Positions 7,745 to 17,300 of a stretch of DNA of 64,000 bases are shown one piece after another. This DNA comes from Azospirillum brasilense (lineage in GTDB: Bacteria; Pseudomonadota; Alphaproteobacteria; Azospirillales; Azospirillaceae). The notes beneath the pieces were generated by a model, which was not told the DNA's origin, made no database searches, and saw only the letters and a program-made list of their open reading frames with translations. Within the stretch, counting starts at the first letter, position 1; every line of letters starts with the position of its first letter. Both the position numbers and the translations under genes were made by a program. The stretch is from contig NZ_CP032350.1 of the NCBI RefSeq assembly GCF_005222205.1, positions 62,001-126,000 on the forward strand, given 5' to 3'.

Positions 7745-10700
7745 GGGCGGCGGGCTTTCCGGAAAATGGCAAAAGCGATGGTCGATGAACCGGGAGAGTA
7801 GCGGGGCCTCGCCAACCGGGCAACGCGCCGCTTAGCAGCCCCCCCACCCGGAGCGGGGAAGCGGGCGCGCAGGCCGGACAGCGCTCCCGTGCCGAGGGCG
7901 GCGTCCCATTTGCGGCGGAACAGGGCCTCCTCCTCCAGCCCGCCGCCGGGCGTGTTCGCGGGAGCCCCCAGCGCCGCGGGCCCGGCGTGGCGAAGGATGG
8001 CGAAGGGCGTGCAGACGTTGCGGTAGCCGTGGATCAGGGCCGACAGGCAAAGGTCGGACACGGCGCGGCCCGGCGAGAACCGGGCATCGAAGCCTCCCAG
8101 CTCCTTCAGCACGGTCCGGCGCACCGCCAGGACGGCGCCGGGCACCGCCGCGCAGTTGCGCACGCAGTCCGTTTCCCCGCCCAGCGGGGCCACGGCGCCG
8201 TCCGCAGCGATGCCGAGACCGGCCCGGACGATCCTTCCGTCGGGCGCGCGCAGCACCGCTCCCGCCACGCCGATGTCGGGCGACCGGGCCAGGTCGACCA
8301 GCGCGCTCAGCCAGTCCGGGGCCGCGGGCTCCACCGCCTCGTCCAGAAGGACCAGCAGGTCCGTGCGGGACTGCGCGATGGCCGCGTTCCAGGCCGCCAC
8401 CGCTCCATTGCCGTCCGAACCGCTCCCGTCGATCGGCAGGACGTGAAGATCCGGATGGCTCGTCCGGTCCAGGAGCGCGGCGGTGCGCCCGCGCAGGATC
8501 AGCGTGGCCGGCGGCTGACCCAGGCGCCCGCGGCGGACGCGGAACAGGCCGGGCCGGCCGCCGGGCAGCAGATCGGCATCGGCGCCGTAGCGGGCGGCCG
8601 CATGGTCGGCCAGGGCCTTGCGGACGCCGTCCCCGGCGCCTGCGGGGGTCGGATGCCCATCCGGCGACTCTTCCCCCCGACGGTGCAGGGCGATCGGGAT
8701 GTGATGGACCCGGTCGGTGACCCGCGCGATCCGCAAAGCGAGGTCGTGCTCCGTGGCCGTGCCGAAGCCCTGACGAAAGCCGCCAAGCCCGACAAACAGG
8801 CTTTTGCGGACCGGCATCAGACGGCCGACATAGGGAGAGGATTCCAGATGCTCCGGCGACCAGCCGGGCTTGGCGACGGGCTCCCCGCCGGGGCCGGTCC
8901 CGTCCGTGTAGAAGGCGTCGGCGTCGGGATGGCGGCCGATCGCCCACGCGACCTCCATCAGCGCCTCCGGCTCCAGCGCGTCGGCGGGGCCGAGGAGAGC
9001 CACCCAACCGCCGGACGACATCTCCACCGCCGTGTTGGCCGCCCCGGCGAGGCCGGGCACCGGGGCCTGCGGACGCACGCGGATGCGCGCGTCCGTCCCG
9101 CGGAATCCGTTGGCGATGGCCCATGTTTCCGGCGTCGTCGTGCCGTCGCCGCACAAGCACAGCTCCCAGAAGGGATAGCTCTGGCCGGACACGGACTGCA
9201 CGCAGCGCCGCAGAGCCTCGGGCGAGACCGGGCCGACCGGAACGACGAGGCTGAGGGTCGGATGGCTGTCCAGGGCGGCGACCCGGCCCCGCGCCGCCGC
9301 GTCGGGAAGCGTGCCGAGCGGGTGCCTCCAGGCCACCCGCCGGGAGGACGCGACCCGCGCCGTGACCGGCGGAACGGGCTGGTCCAGCCCCAGTTCCGCC
9401 ATGCGGTCGCGCATCCGGCGCCCGATGGCCTTGGGCGACAGGGTGCGGCGGATGTCGGCGGCGGCCCGTCTTCCCTTGGCCGCGGCCTCGCGGCGGTCGC
9501 GGCGGACGCGCGCCATCAGATCGGCCATATGGTCGATGTCGGGATCGGCCCACAGCGCGCCGGCGGCGTAGGGGCCGGTGTCCTGACCGACGGGCACGAG
9601 CCGGCAGGCCACGGGATAGCCGTTCGTCTCGTTGAGGAAGTCGGTGCTGGCCGCGTAGTCGGTCGCGATCACCGGCTTGCCGAGGTGCATGGCTTCCGCG
9701 ATGTTGAGGCCGAAGCCCTCCGAGCGGTGCGGCGAAACGAAGCAGTCGCTCACCCTCTTCAGCGAGAGCGTTTCCGCCTCGTCGAGCAGGCCCGGCAACA
9801 GGCGGATGTTCGGCGCCCGCGCCTCGTCGCGCAGGCGGCGCAGCCGCTCCGGATCGTGGGCACCGGAATGATGCTTCAGCAGCAGCAGAACGCCGGGGTC
9901 CTCGCCGAAAGCCTGCTTGAAGGCCCGGATCAGGGCGAAGGGATTCTTGCGCTCCATGTAGCTGGACACGTCGAAGACGTAGAGGAAGGTGAACACCTCG
10001 TCCGGAATGCCGAAGTGCGCCCGTCCGTGCACCGCGCGCCGGATGTCCGGCGCCACCGCATAGGGCATGACAGTCACCGGAACCGGCGACAGCGCCGCGA
10101 AGGCGTCGCGGCAGAAGGTGCTGGGTGCCCACACCTCGTCCACCGCCCCGAAGCCGCCCATCCACTCGCTGCGGAAATTGGCCAGCTCCCACACCCACAG
10201 GCCGACCGTGTAGGCGTCGTCGAGCAGCGCCCGGTCGTGCCCGCGGAAGAAATAGGGCAGCATGTCCGCGTTCTGCGCCAGCAGCGTCAGCCGGTAGGGC
10301 GAGCGTGACCAGCGCCGGTTCCCGCGCAGCATCCGGGCATAGTCGTCCTGGGCCGCCCGCCCATAGACCGAGATGTCCACGTCCTGCGTCCAGACCGGCA
10401 GGCCGGAGGCCCGCGCCGCCGCGGCATAGGCGCGCGCCGCCGTCCCCAGCCCGGTTGGGGCGGACAGCGGTCCGAAGAGGGAGATCCCGCAGGGCTTGGC
10501 GGCGAAGGCCGCGGGCGCGCAACGACGCCCGGCGTAGGGGGTGAGGCCCGGAGCCGCCCGCCCCTCCCGCCAGCCATAGGCCGCGTAGTGATGAAAGCCG
10601 GATGGAAGCTGTCCGGTCTCCACGGCGGCCCGCACGTCCGGGTTCAGGGCGAGATAGCCGTGTTCGTCGAACCCTTCGGCCTGGACGGGCGAAAGCCCGT

Positions 10701-10770
10701 CCTCCGGATCATCCTGGCTGGCGAGACGCAGCAGCCGATCAATGGCGGGAAACCGGTCCGGACAATCCAC
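7684..10770 (-). CDS. Three-domain glycosyltransferase: YLxxNPD module, GT4, two degenerate GT2 domains
   Basis: A 1028-residue protein. Residues about 33-72 hold a short helical module (GFDEHGYLALNPDVRAAV, then YGWREGR). Residues about 90-470 are a GT4 domain with HRSEGFGLNIAEAMHLGKP. Residues about 500-720 and 745-960 resemble GT2 domains. In both GT2 domains the acidic metal-binding motif is eroded: GPAD at 594-597 stands where DHDD is found in the homologue at 21788, and LLDEAV near 810 replaces LNNDI. The GT4 part is probably the only active site. Translation starts at GTG 10770 with an AAAAGG-like site about 10 nt upstream. The gene ends 61 bp inside the next gene. Confidence 0.85.
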   Translation of the reverse strand: MDCPDRFPAIDRLLRLASQDDPEDGLSPVQAEGFDEHGYLALNPDVRAAVETGQLPSGFHHYAAYGWREGRAAPGLTPYAGRRCAPAAFAAKPCGISLFGPLSAPTGLGTAARAYAAAARASGLPVWTQDVDISVYGRAAQDDYARMLRGNRRWSRSPYRLTLLAQNADMLPYFFRGHDRALLDDAYTVGLWVWELANFRSEWMGGFGAVDEVWAPSTFCRDAFAALSPVPVTVMPYAVAPDIRRAVHGRAHFGIPDEVFTFLYVFDVSSYMERKNPFALIRAFKQAFGEDPGVLLLLKHHSGAHDPERLRRLRDEARAPNIRLLPGLLDEAETLSLKRVSDCFVSPHRSEGFGLNIAEAMHLGKPVIATDYAASTDFLNETNGYPVACRLVPVGQDTGPYAAGALWADPDIDHMADLMARVRRDRREAAAKGRRAAADIRRTLSPKAIGRRMRDRMAELGLDQPVPPVTARVASSRRVAWRHPLGTLPDAAARGRVAALDSHPTLSLVVPVGPVSPEALRRCVQSVSGQSYPFWELCLCGDGTTTPETWAIANGFRGTDARIRVRPQAPVPGLAGAANTAVEMSSGGWVALLGPADALEPEALMEVAWAIGRHPDADAFYTDGTGPGGEPVAKPGWSPEHLESSPYVGRLMPVRKSLFVGLGGFRQGFGTATEHDLALRIARVTDRVHHIPIALHRRGEESPDGHPTPAGAGDGVRKALADHAAARYGADADLLPGGRPGLFRVRRGRLGQPPATLILRGRTAALLDRTSHPDLHVLPIDGSGSDGNGAVAAWNAAIAQSRTDLLVLLDEAVEPAAPDWLSALVDLARSPDIGVAGAVLRAPDGRIVRAGLGIAADGAVAPLGGETDCVRNCAAVPGAVLAVRRTVLKELGGFDARFSPGRAVSDLCLSALIHGYRNVCTPFAILRHAGPAALGAPANTPGGGLEEEALFRRKWDAALGTGALSGLRARFPAPGGGAAKRRVARLARPRYSPGSSTIAFAIFRKARRPCPTPPSISIPKVTRPRGPT

Positions 10771-10814
10771 GGTGCGGCGCCTTTTTCCGGTTCGGCGTTG
10801 CCGGCCTCATCCGT

Positions 10815-11801
10815 TCAGGTCAACGGCGGAACGCCGGGATGACCACCCTCCAGTTCGACCTGGATCAGACGGGTGACCAGTTCCGGCATCGCGATCCGGG
10901 TGCTCCAGCCCAGCCGCTCGCGGGCCTTGGCCGGGTTGCCGCGGCTGCACGCCACGTCGGTCGGACGGCAATGGGCCTCGGTCTGCACCACATGGTCGCG
11001 CCAATCCAGGTCGAAATGCGCGAAGGCCAGCCGGACGAACTCCTCCAGAGTCGTCGTGACTCCGGTCGCCAGGATGTAGTCGTCCGCCGCGTCCTGCTGC
11101 AGCATGCGCCACATCGCGTCGACATATTCCGGCGCCCAGCCCCAGTCGCGCGCCACCGACAGGTTGCCCAGCTCCAGCCGCTCCGCCTCGCCGCGGGCCA
11201 CCGCGACGGCGCCCCGGATGATCTTGCGCGTCACGAAGCGCTCGGGCCGCAGGGGCGATTCATGGCTGTACAGGATGCCCGACCCCGCGTGCAGCCCATA
11301 GGCCTGCCGGTAGGTGGCGATCAGCCCGTGGGCCGCCGCCTTGGCCACCGCGTAGGGGCTGCTCGGGCGCAGCGGCGCGTCCTCCGTCGCCGGGACCGCG
11401 CTGGTGTCGCCGAACATCTCCGACGAGGAGGCGTGGAACAGCCGCGCCGAGGGCGCCTGTCGGCGGATCGCCTCCAGGATGTTCAGCGTCGAGGTCAGGA
11501 TGCTGCCGAACGCCGCCGCCGGCTGCGCGAAGGACAGCCCCACCGACGACTGTGCGGCCAGATGATAGATTTCCCTGGGCGAGACCGCCCCGATCACCCG
11601 CTCCACCGCCACCGCGTCCTGGGGCGCCACGGCGTGGATCGTCACCCGCTCCCGGATTCCAAGGGCGTCCAGCGTGGAATAGGAGGCACCCGCGAGGTCC
11701 CGCGTCGTGCCGTGCACGGCGTAACCCCGCTCCAGAAGAAAGCGCGCAAGATAGCTGCCGTCCTGCCCGCACACCCCGAAAATCAGCGCCGTCCGCGTCA
11801 T
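10815..11801 (-). CDS. gmd: GDP-mannose 4,6-dehydratase
   Basis: A 328-residue NADP-dependent dehydratase that makes GDP-4-keto-6-deoxy-D-mannose, the precursor of GDP-D-rhamnose, GDP-L-fucose and related sugars. Visible motifs are GVCGQDGSYLARFLLERGY (GxxGQDG), VHGTTRD, AAQSSVGLSF, SSSEMFGD and PYAVAKAAAHGL (YxxxK), and NHESPLR is represented by SHESPLRPERFVTRKI. The length matches the short bacterial form (about 320-345). It heads the minus-strand run, 44 bp before the large GT. No GDP-4-keto-6-deoxymannose reductase (Rmd or Fcl type) is in the window, so the final sugar is unresolved. Confidence 0.93.
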   Translation of the reverse strand: MTRTALIFGVCGQDGSYLARFLLERGYAVHGTTRDLAGASYSTLDALGIRERVTIHAVAPQDAVAVERVIGAVSPREIYHLAAQSSVGLSFAQPAAAFGSILTSTLNILEAIRRQAPSARLFHASSSEMFGDTSAVPATEDAPLRPSSPYAVAKAAAHGLIATYRQAYGLHAGSGILYSHESPLRPERFVTRKIIRGAVAVARGEAERLELGNLSVARDWGWAPEYVDAMWRMLQQDAADDYILATGVTTTLEEFVRLAFAHFDLDWRDHVVQTEAHCRPTDVACSRGNPAKARERLGWSTRIAMPELVTRLIQVELEGGHPGVPPLT

Positions 11802-12124
11802 CGCGCGATCCCCGGCGCCCTGACGGTCACAACGCGGACGGTCACAACGCGGACGGTCACAACAACCCTGCTCAATGCTCTCTCCCGTCCCCGCCGCCAG
11901 CCCCCATCAGCCGACCGGCAGGACCAACCGGCAAACATCGCGCCGCCGCGCTCTACGCCTTGGGGCTTCAAAGGTGGTGAAACCTACAGCCTCACCCGCG
12001 AATCCGTCAACAGATACGGGGCGTCACGGCCACCCCGGCGGCGCCGACGCCTTCCTTGCCCGGAGCGTGCAGATGTGGCATGTCGGGACACGTCCGGCTT
12101 GAAGCCTTCGGAGAGAGCAACCGC
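11802..12124. other. Divergent intergenic region between gmd and the phosphomannomutase gene
   Basis: This 323-bp gap must hold the promoters for gmd (minus) and the mutase (plus). Besides the 15-bp repeat at 11825, I see no confident sigma-70 hexamers, and the stretch remains GC-rich. An open frame through 12056-12124 is continuous with the mutase, but the family N-terminus starts only at 12125. Confidence 0.5.
11825..11863. repeat. 15-bp direct repeat, 2.6 copies
   Basis: The unit GGTCACAACGCGGAC occurs at 11825-11839 and 11840-11854, then GGTCACAAC at 11855-11863. It lies 23 bp upstream of the gmd start, in the divergent gap, so it could be a regulator-binding array for gmd or simple slippage. 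No protein is known to me for this site. Confidence 0.85.
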
Positions 12125-13531
12125 ATGTCCCTGGCCCACACCTTCCATCCGACTCTGCTGCGCGAGTACGACATCCGCGGCATCGTCGGCACGACGCTCA
12201 CGACCGAGGACGCGCGCGCGGTGGGCCGCGCCTTCGGGACGATGATCGTGCGCAAGGGCGGCACGACCGCCTGCATCGGCTACGACGGGCGCCACAGCTC
12301 GCCGGCGCTGGAGGAGGCGCTGGTCGACGGGCTGGTCTCCACCGGCCTGCGGGTGACGCGCATCGGGCTCGGCCCCACCCCCATGCTCTACTTCGCCACC
12401 CGCGACCGCGCGGCCGACGGCGGCATCATGATCACCGGCTCGCACAACCCGCCGGAGTACAACGGCATCAAGATGATGCTCGGCAAGGGGCCGGTCTACG
12501 GCGCGATGATCCAGGAGCTCGGCGCCATCGCCGCCGCCGGCGACTACGCCACCGGCCCCGGCAGCGCCGAGCGCGTCGACGTCCAGGACGCCTACGTCGC
12601 CCGCCTGCTCAAAGATTACGACGGCGTGCGCGACCTCAAGATCGCCTGGGACGCCGGCAACGGCGCCACCGGCGAGATCCTGCGCCGCCTGACCGCCAAG
12701 CTGCCCGGCGAGCACATCCTGCTGTTCGACGCCATCGACGGCGACTTCCCCAACCACCACCCCGACCCCACCGTCGAGAAGAACCTCGTCGACCTCAAGA
12801 AGGCGGTCGCCGAGCACGGCTGCGACATCGGCATCGGCTTCGACGGCGACGGCGACCGCATCGGCGCCATCGACCATCTCGGCCGCGTCGTGTGGGGCGA
12901 CCAGCTGGTGGCGATCTACGCCGCCGACGTGCTGAAGAGCCACCCCGGCGCCACCATCATCGCCGACGTCAAGGCCAGCCAGACGCTGTTCGACGAGATC
13001 GCCCGCCTCGGCGGCCAGCCGCTGATGTGGAAGACCGGCCACTCCCTGCTCAAGGCCAAGATGGCCGAGACCGGCTCGCCGCTGGCCGGCGAGATGTCCG
13101 GGCACATCTTCTTCGCCGACAAATGGTACGGCTTCGACGACGCGCTCTACTGCGCGGTGCGCCTGATCGGCCAGGTCAGCCGCTCCGGCGGCCCGCTGGC
13201 GGCGCTGCGCGACCGCCTGCCCGAGGTGATCAACACCCCGGAGACCCGCTTCCAGGCCGACGAGGAGCGCAAGTTCCAGGTCGTCCGCGAGGTCAAGGAG
13301 CGCCTCAAGGCCGAGGGCGCCCAGGTCAACGACATCGACGGCGTGCGCGTCCAGACCCCCGACGGCTGGTGGCTGCTGCGCGCCTCCAACACCCAGGACG
13401 TCCTGGTCGCTCGCGCGGAGTCCTCCACCCAGGAGGGCCTGGAGCGCCTCAAGAGCATGGTCGTCGCCCAGCTCGAAGCCTCCGGGCTCGAGGCCCCCTC
13501 CTTCGAAAACGGCGGCAACGCCGCCCACTGA
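12125..13531 (+). CDS. manB: Phosphomannomutase/phosphoglucomutase
   Basis: A 468-residue alpha-D-phosphohexomutase that interconverts hexose-6-phosphate and hexose-1-phosphate, feeding Man-1-P to ManC (52377) and possibly Glc-1-P to RmlA. Key motifs are LLREYDIRGI at the N-terminus, the active-site phosphoserine loop ITGSHNPPEYNGIKM (Ser near residue 106), the metal loop FDGDGDRIG near 240, and the sugar-binding loop GEMSGHIFF near 322. The start MSLAHTFHP is chosen because a GAGAGAG ribosome site lies about 6 bp upstream and the length then matches the AlgC/ManB family. AlgC-like dual specificity is likely but not provable here. Confidence 0.93.
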   Translation: MSLAHTFHPTLLREYDIRGIVGTTLTTEDARAVGRAFGTMIVRKGGTTACIGYDGRHSSPALEEALVDGLVSTGLRVTRIGLGPTPMLYFATRDRAADGGIMITGSHNPPEYNGIKMMLGKGPVYGAMIQELGAIAAAGDYATGPGSAERVDVQDAYVARLLKDYDGVRDLKIAWDAGNGATGEILRRLTAKLPGEHILLFDAIDGDFPNHHPDPTVEKNLVDLKKAVAEHGCDIGIGFDGDGDRIGAIDHLGRVVWGDQLVAIYAADVLKSHPGATIIADVKASQTLFDEIARLGGQPLMWKTGHSLLKAKMAETGSPLAGEMSGHIFFADKWYGFDDALYCAVRLIGQVSRSGGPLAALRDRLPEVINTPETRFQADEERKFQVVREVKERLKAEGAQVNDIDGVRVQTPDGWWLLRASNTQDVLVARAESSTQEGLERLKSMVVAQLEASGLEAPSFENGGNAAH

Positions 13532-13532
13532 T

Positions 13533-13574
13533 ACGGACGGACCATGGTGGCCCCGGCCATCATGGTCCATCCGT
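13533..13574. terminator. Hairpin just after the phosphomannomutase stop codon
   Basis: ACGGACGGACCATG (13533-13546) pairs with CATGGTCCATCCGT (13561-13574) with one mismatch, and the loop can extend the pairing (GTGGCC/GGCCAT). It starts 2 bp after the stop. No T-run follows, so it may slow, process or partly terminate transcription rather than act as a classic intrinsic terminator. Confidence 0.55.
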
Positions 13575-13594
13575 GAGGCGGGCCTTGAGTCCGG

Positions 13595-14293
13595 ATGGCG
13601 CCCATGACGGCCGACGGTAGCGCCGGTTTGCTTGAAGACCTGCTGCGCGCACTTGCGGAACGCGACGGCGCCGCCCGCCGCCTGGCGGCGATCGACGACC
13701 GCATCCGGGAGCTGTCGGCCCGCCTCCTCGGGCGCGAGGCCCCTCTCCCCCTTCCCCCGCCGTCCCCGACCCCGCCCGAGACCGGCGGCCTGCCCGCCCC
13801 CGGCGCGCGCAGGACTGACGATCCGCCACCGCCGCCAACCGGTCCCGGTGGTGAGGACGATCCCCACGCCCAGCGGCGCGAGCAGGCGGACACCATCCAG
13901 GAACTGGAAGCGCGGAACGAGGAGTTGGCCCAGGCCCTTGGCCGGCATCTGGTCACGCTGGCCCAGGCCGAGGACAACGTCGGCCGCCTGTTCCAGAGGA
14001 TCGACGCGTTGGAGCGGGAGGCGGCCGAGACGTCCCGGCGGCTGGCCGAACTGGGCGCCGGGGTGGAGAATCGCGACCGGCAGATCGCCCGGCTGGTTCT
14101 GGACGCGGTGGCCCGGGGCGTGGCCCTGCGCCCGGACGGCTTCGACGAGGAGGCCTATCTGGCGCACAACCCCGACATCCGCGCCGCGCTCCAGGGCGCT
14201 CCGGCGGGCCGCGCCCTGGAGCATTGGCTCCGCTGGGGCGTCCAGGAAAGCCGGCGGACGCAGTTCCGCCGGCTTCCCATCAACGGCCAGTGA
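13595..14293 (+). CDS. Coiled-coil protein with C-terminal YLxxNPD module
   Basis: A 232-residue protein of unknown function. Residues about 10-45 are helical, 50-90 form a Pro-rich linker (PLPLPPPSPTPP, DDPPPPPTGPGG), 95-165 are a predicted coiled coil (EARNEELAQALGRHL, QRIDALEREAAETSRRL), and 182-225 form the module FDEEAYLAHNPDIRAAL ... HWLRWGVQESRR. That module is also at the N-terminus of the GT at 7684. The layout suggests an adaptor that tethers or spaces partner proteins. It follows the mutase by 63 bp on the same strand and converges with the triple GT. Start at 13595; ATG 13604 is a possible alternative. Confidence 0.75.
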   Translation: MAPMTADGSAGLLEDLLRALAERDGAARRLAAIDDRIRELSARLLGREAPLPLPPPSPTPPETGGLPAPGARRTDDPPPPPTGPGGEDDPHAQRREQADTIQELEARNEELAQALGRHLVTLAQAEDNVGRLFQRIDALEREAAETSRRLAELGAGVENRDRQIARLVLDAVARGVALRPDGFDEEAYLAHNPDIRAALQGAPAGRALEHWLRWGVQESRRTQFRRLPINGQ

Positions 14294-14305
14294 CCCCCCT
14301 CGCCC

Positions 14306-17300
14306 TTACTTGACCCAGTACCAGGCGTTCTTGACCAGGATGTCGATCAGGGAGTCGGCGCTTTCCTTCCAGGTCAGGCGGGTCATGCCGGCGCTTCCCG
14401 GCACGGTCCCCGCGGCGAAGCGGTCCCGCCAGGCCGCGATCTCCTGCGCCAGGCGATCGGGATCGGTGATCTCCACATAGGTCGCGTGGTCGCCCGCGAT
14501 CTCATGGAAGACCGGCAGGTCGGAGCAGACGATCGGCGTGCCGTAATGCGCCGCCTCGACCAGCGGCAACCCGAAGCCCTCCCCCTTGCTGAGGAACAGC
14601 AGGGCGGCCGCGTTGCGGTAGAGATGGGCGATCTCCGTGTCGTCGGCGCCTTCGAACAGGAACAGCTTCCGGTTCAGCATCTTGTGGCGGCGCATGCGAC
14701 TCATCAGGTCGTCCACCATCCAGCCCGCCCGGCCGGCGATGACCAGCGACAGGTCCGATCCCTGCGCCCACAGCCGCTCGAAGGCGTCCAGGGCGAGCGC
14801 GTGCGACTTGCGCGGTTCGATCGTCCCGACCATCAGCGCGTAGGGCGTCATCGCCCCGTTTCGCGCCGCGCTGTTCGCCGGAGCGTCGGCCTGGGCCGGG
14901 AAGGTCGAGCCCAGATGCCAGTAGCCGACCTTCAGCCCCTCGCGCCCCAGACCATGCTTGGCCATGTAGGCGATCAGGTCGTCGGCGACGGCCTTGGAGA
15001 TGCAAACGAGCCCGTCGCTCTGCTTGATGGCGGAGCGGACCCACCCCTCGAACCACTCCTTGCCGCCGTCGACGATGTTGCCGGGCGGCAAGGTGATCGG
15101 CAGCAGGTCGTACACGGCGGTGACGACGGGCACCCGCGCCTGCCGCGCCCGCTCGAAGATCGGCTCGAACGCCTCGTACTGCGCCCAGGAGGAGTCGAGC
15201 ATCAAGAGCTGGTCGCCCGGCCGGAACACCACCGGCTCCAGCCGGCCCTCCTCCGCCTCGCACGGGAGCAGCACGCCCTGCCGGGCCAGCCATTCCCGCG
15301 CCAGAACGAGCTGGTCCCCCACACGCTCCACCGCGACCGCTTCGAAATCGGCGCGCTCCGTGCAGTAGGTCGCCCGGATGGTCTCACGGATCACCCGTGG
15401 AATCCCGGTGCCGTGGTCATCCTTGACGATGTGGCTGATATCGATGAGGACGCGCGGCTTGGTGAAGACCGGCATGACCCGGCGGTCCAGGAATTCCGCG
15501 GCACGCATCGCAGCTCCCGTCTGGTCGGGGCAGGCCGCCAGATGCGGTGCCAGCAGCCGAACGTAGCGCGACGACCGCGTGGCGGCGTCGCGCTCGATGA
15601 ACTCGTGGATGGTGGCGGCATACTGCGCGGCGCTCAGGTTCGGGTCATGCTGGGCGCGCACATACTCATGACCGCGCCGGGCGAAGCCGGCACGCCGCTC
15701 CGGGTCCTGGACCAGTTCCCGCAGGGTGCTGGCGATTTCCTCGGGCGCCGGGTCCGCAGACAGCTTTATGACGATGTCGTCGTCATAGTCCCTAAAGCTC
15801 GACTCCGCGTTGAGGACCATCGGCAGCCCATAGGCCAGCCCGTCCAGAACGCCCTTCGAAGTGCTTCCCCGGCAGTTCGTGCGCAGCTGGACGGCAATGT
15901 CGGTGGCCCACAGATAGCGCTCATAGTCGGCATCCGACAGGAAGCCCGTGACCTGGACCCGCCGCCCCAGCTCCGCTTTGGCGATGCGGTCCCGCAACGC
16001 AACGCCGAAGTCGTCGCGCGAAAGCTCGCCCACGAACACCAGATGGCAGCGCGCGTCGTCGCGAAGGCTGGGAGACAGAAAGGCCTCCAGCAGGCGATCG
16101 CCGCACTTCGTCCAGGCGACATGACCGAAGGTGGCGATGATCACGTCGTCCGGCCCGAAGCCCAGGTCGGCACGAGCCTTCTGCCGGTCCACCGCCGTCC
16201 CGGAACGGGGCAGCGCGACCATCTGCGGGCTGATCCGGTACGGGGCCCGCCAGCCCTCCGGATGGAAACGGCGCACCGTGCTCAAGCTGAAAGGCGAATG
16301 GGCGATGACGCCGATGGCGTGATCAAGCACCCGCTTGCTGCCGGGCAGCCCGATCATGGCGGCTTCAATGGCGTTCGTGCGAGCCTGCACCGGAGCCAGA
16401 TAGTGCCGCGCCTGCCCCGCGTGGGAGTACAGCATCTCCCGGGCAAAGCGGTCCTTTTCCTGGCGGTTGAATTCCATGTACCCCATCAGCCCGCTCAGAA
16501 AGGCATCGTGCAGCCCCACGACTCCGGGAATGCGTTCGAGCAAGGGCAGCATGTGGGCGTGGAAATCGGAATTCCCGAACTCGTAATGGACAACGTCATA
16601 GGAGGACGCGTTGGCCGGGAGATCACGGGCGTCGTAGATCCGGAACGCCGAATTGATCGCCGTATCCGTCACCGTGTAACCATCGACGTACAGATCGATG
16701 TCGAAGTAGCGGGCAAGGTAGGGAAGGAAATAGGCGTTGTAATCCGCGATCCCCGAACGGCAGGGCGGCAACGGCGTCAGCATCGCCATCCGCCGGCGCG
16801 GCAGCCAACCCTGCTGCGCGGCGGCTATGCCGTTCTCCCGCTTGCGACGCAGCGCCTCGTCAAAGGCGTCGAGCGCCAGACGGGTGGTGTTCTCCCAGGT
16901 GTAATCCTTGGCCCGCGCGAGGCCGGTCTTGCGCAGATCCTCGGCGAAGCCGGGCTCCTTGACGACCCTGAGCAGGCTGTCGGTGATCGCCGTGGTGGAC
17001 GAGGCGTCGAACAGGGCGTCCTGACGGACAATCAATTCACGAATGCTCGAATTGTCGCCGCCGATCACCGGAGCGCCGCAGGCCATCGCCTCCAGAACCG
17101 GAAGGCCCAACCCTTCGTACAGTGAAGGGAAGAAAAAGGCCGTGCAGGTCGAATAGAGGGCGACCAGATCATCTTCCGGAACGAAACCCAGGAACAGGAT
17201 GTCGTCGCCCAGCAAGCCCGCCTTCCGGGCCATGTCGACGAGGGTTGCCTTGCGCTTCGCTTCGATCGAACAGACAATTGCCAACTGCAGCGTCTGCCGC

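Noticed and set aside
12056..12124. N-terminal extension of the phosphomannomutase
   Set aside because: The extra 23 residues lack family similarity, and a ribosome site lies before ATG 12125.
11984..14224. 746-codon minus-strand frame opposite the phosphomannomutase gene
   Set aside because: It is a GC-rich shadow of a well-supported gene, with low-complexity Gly/Ala/Arg composition and no domain motif.
14486..17125. 879-codon plus-strand frame opposite the triple GT
   Set aside because: Antisense shadow; the minus strand carries clear GT4 motifs throughout.
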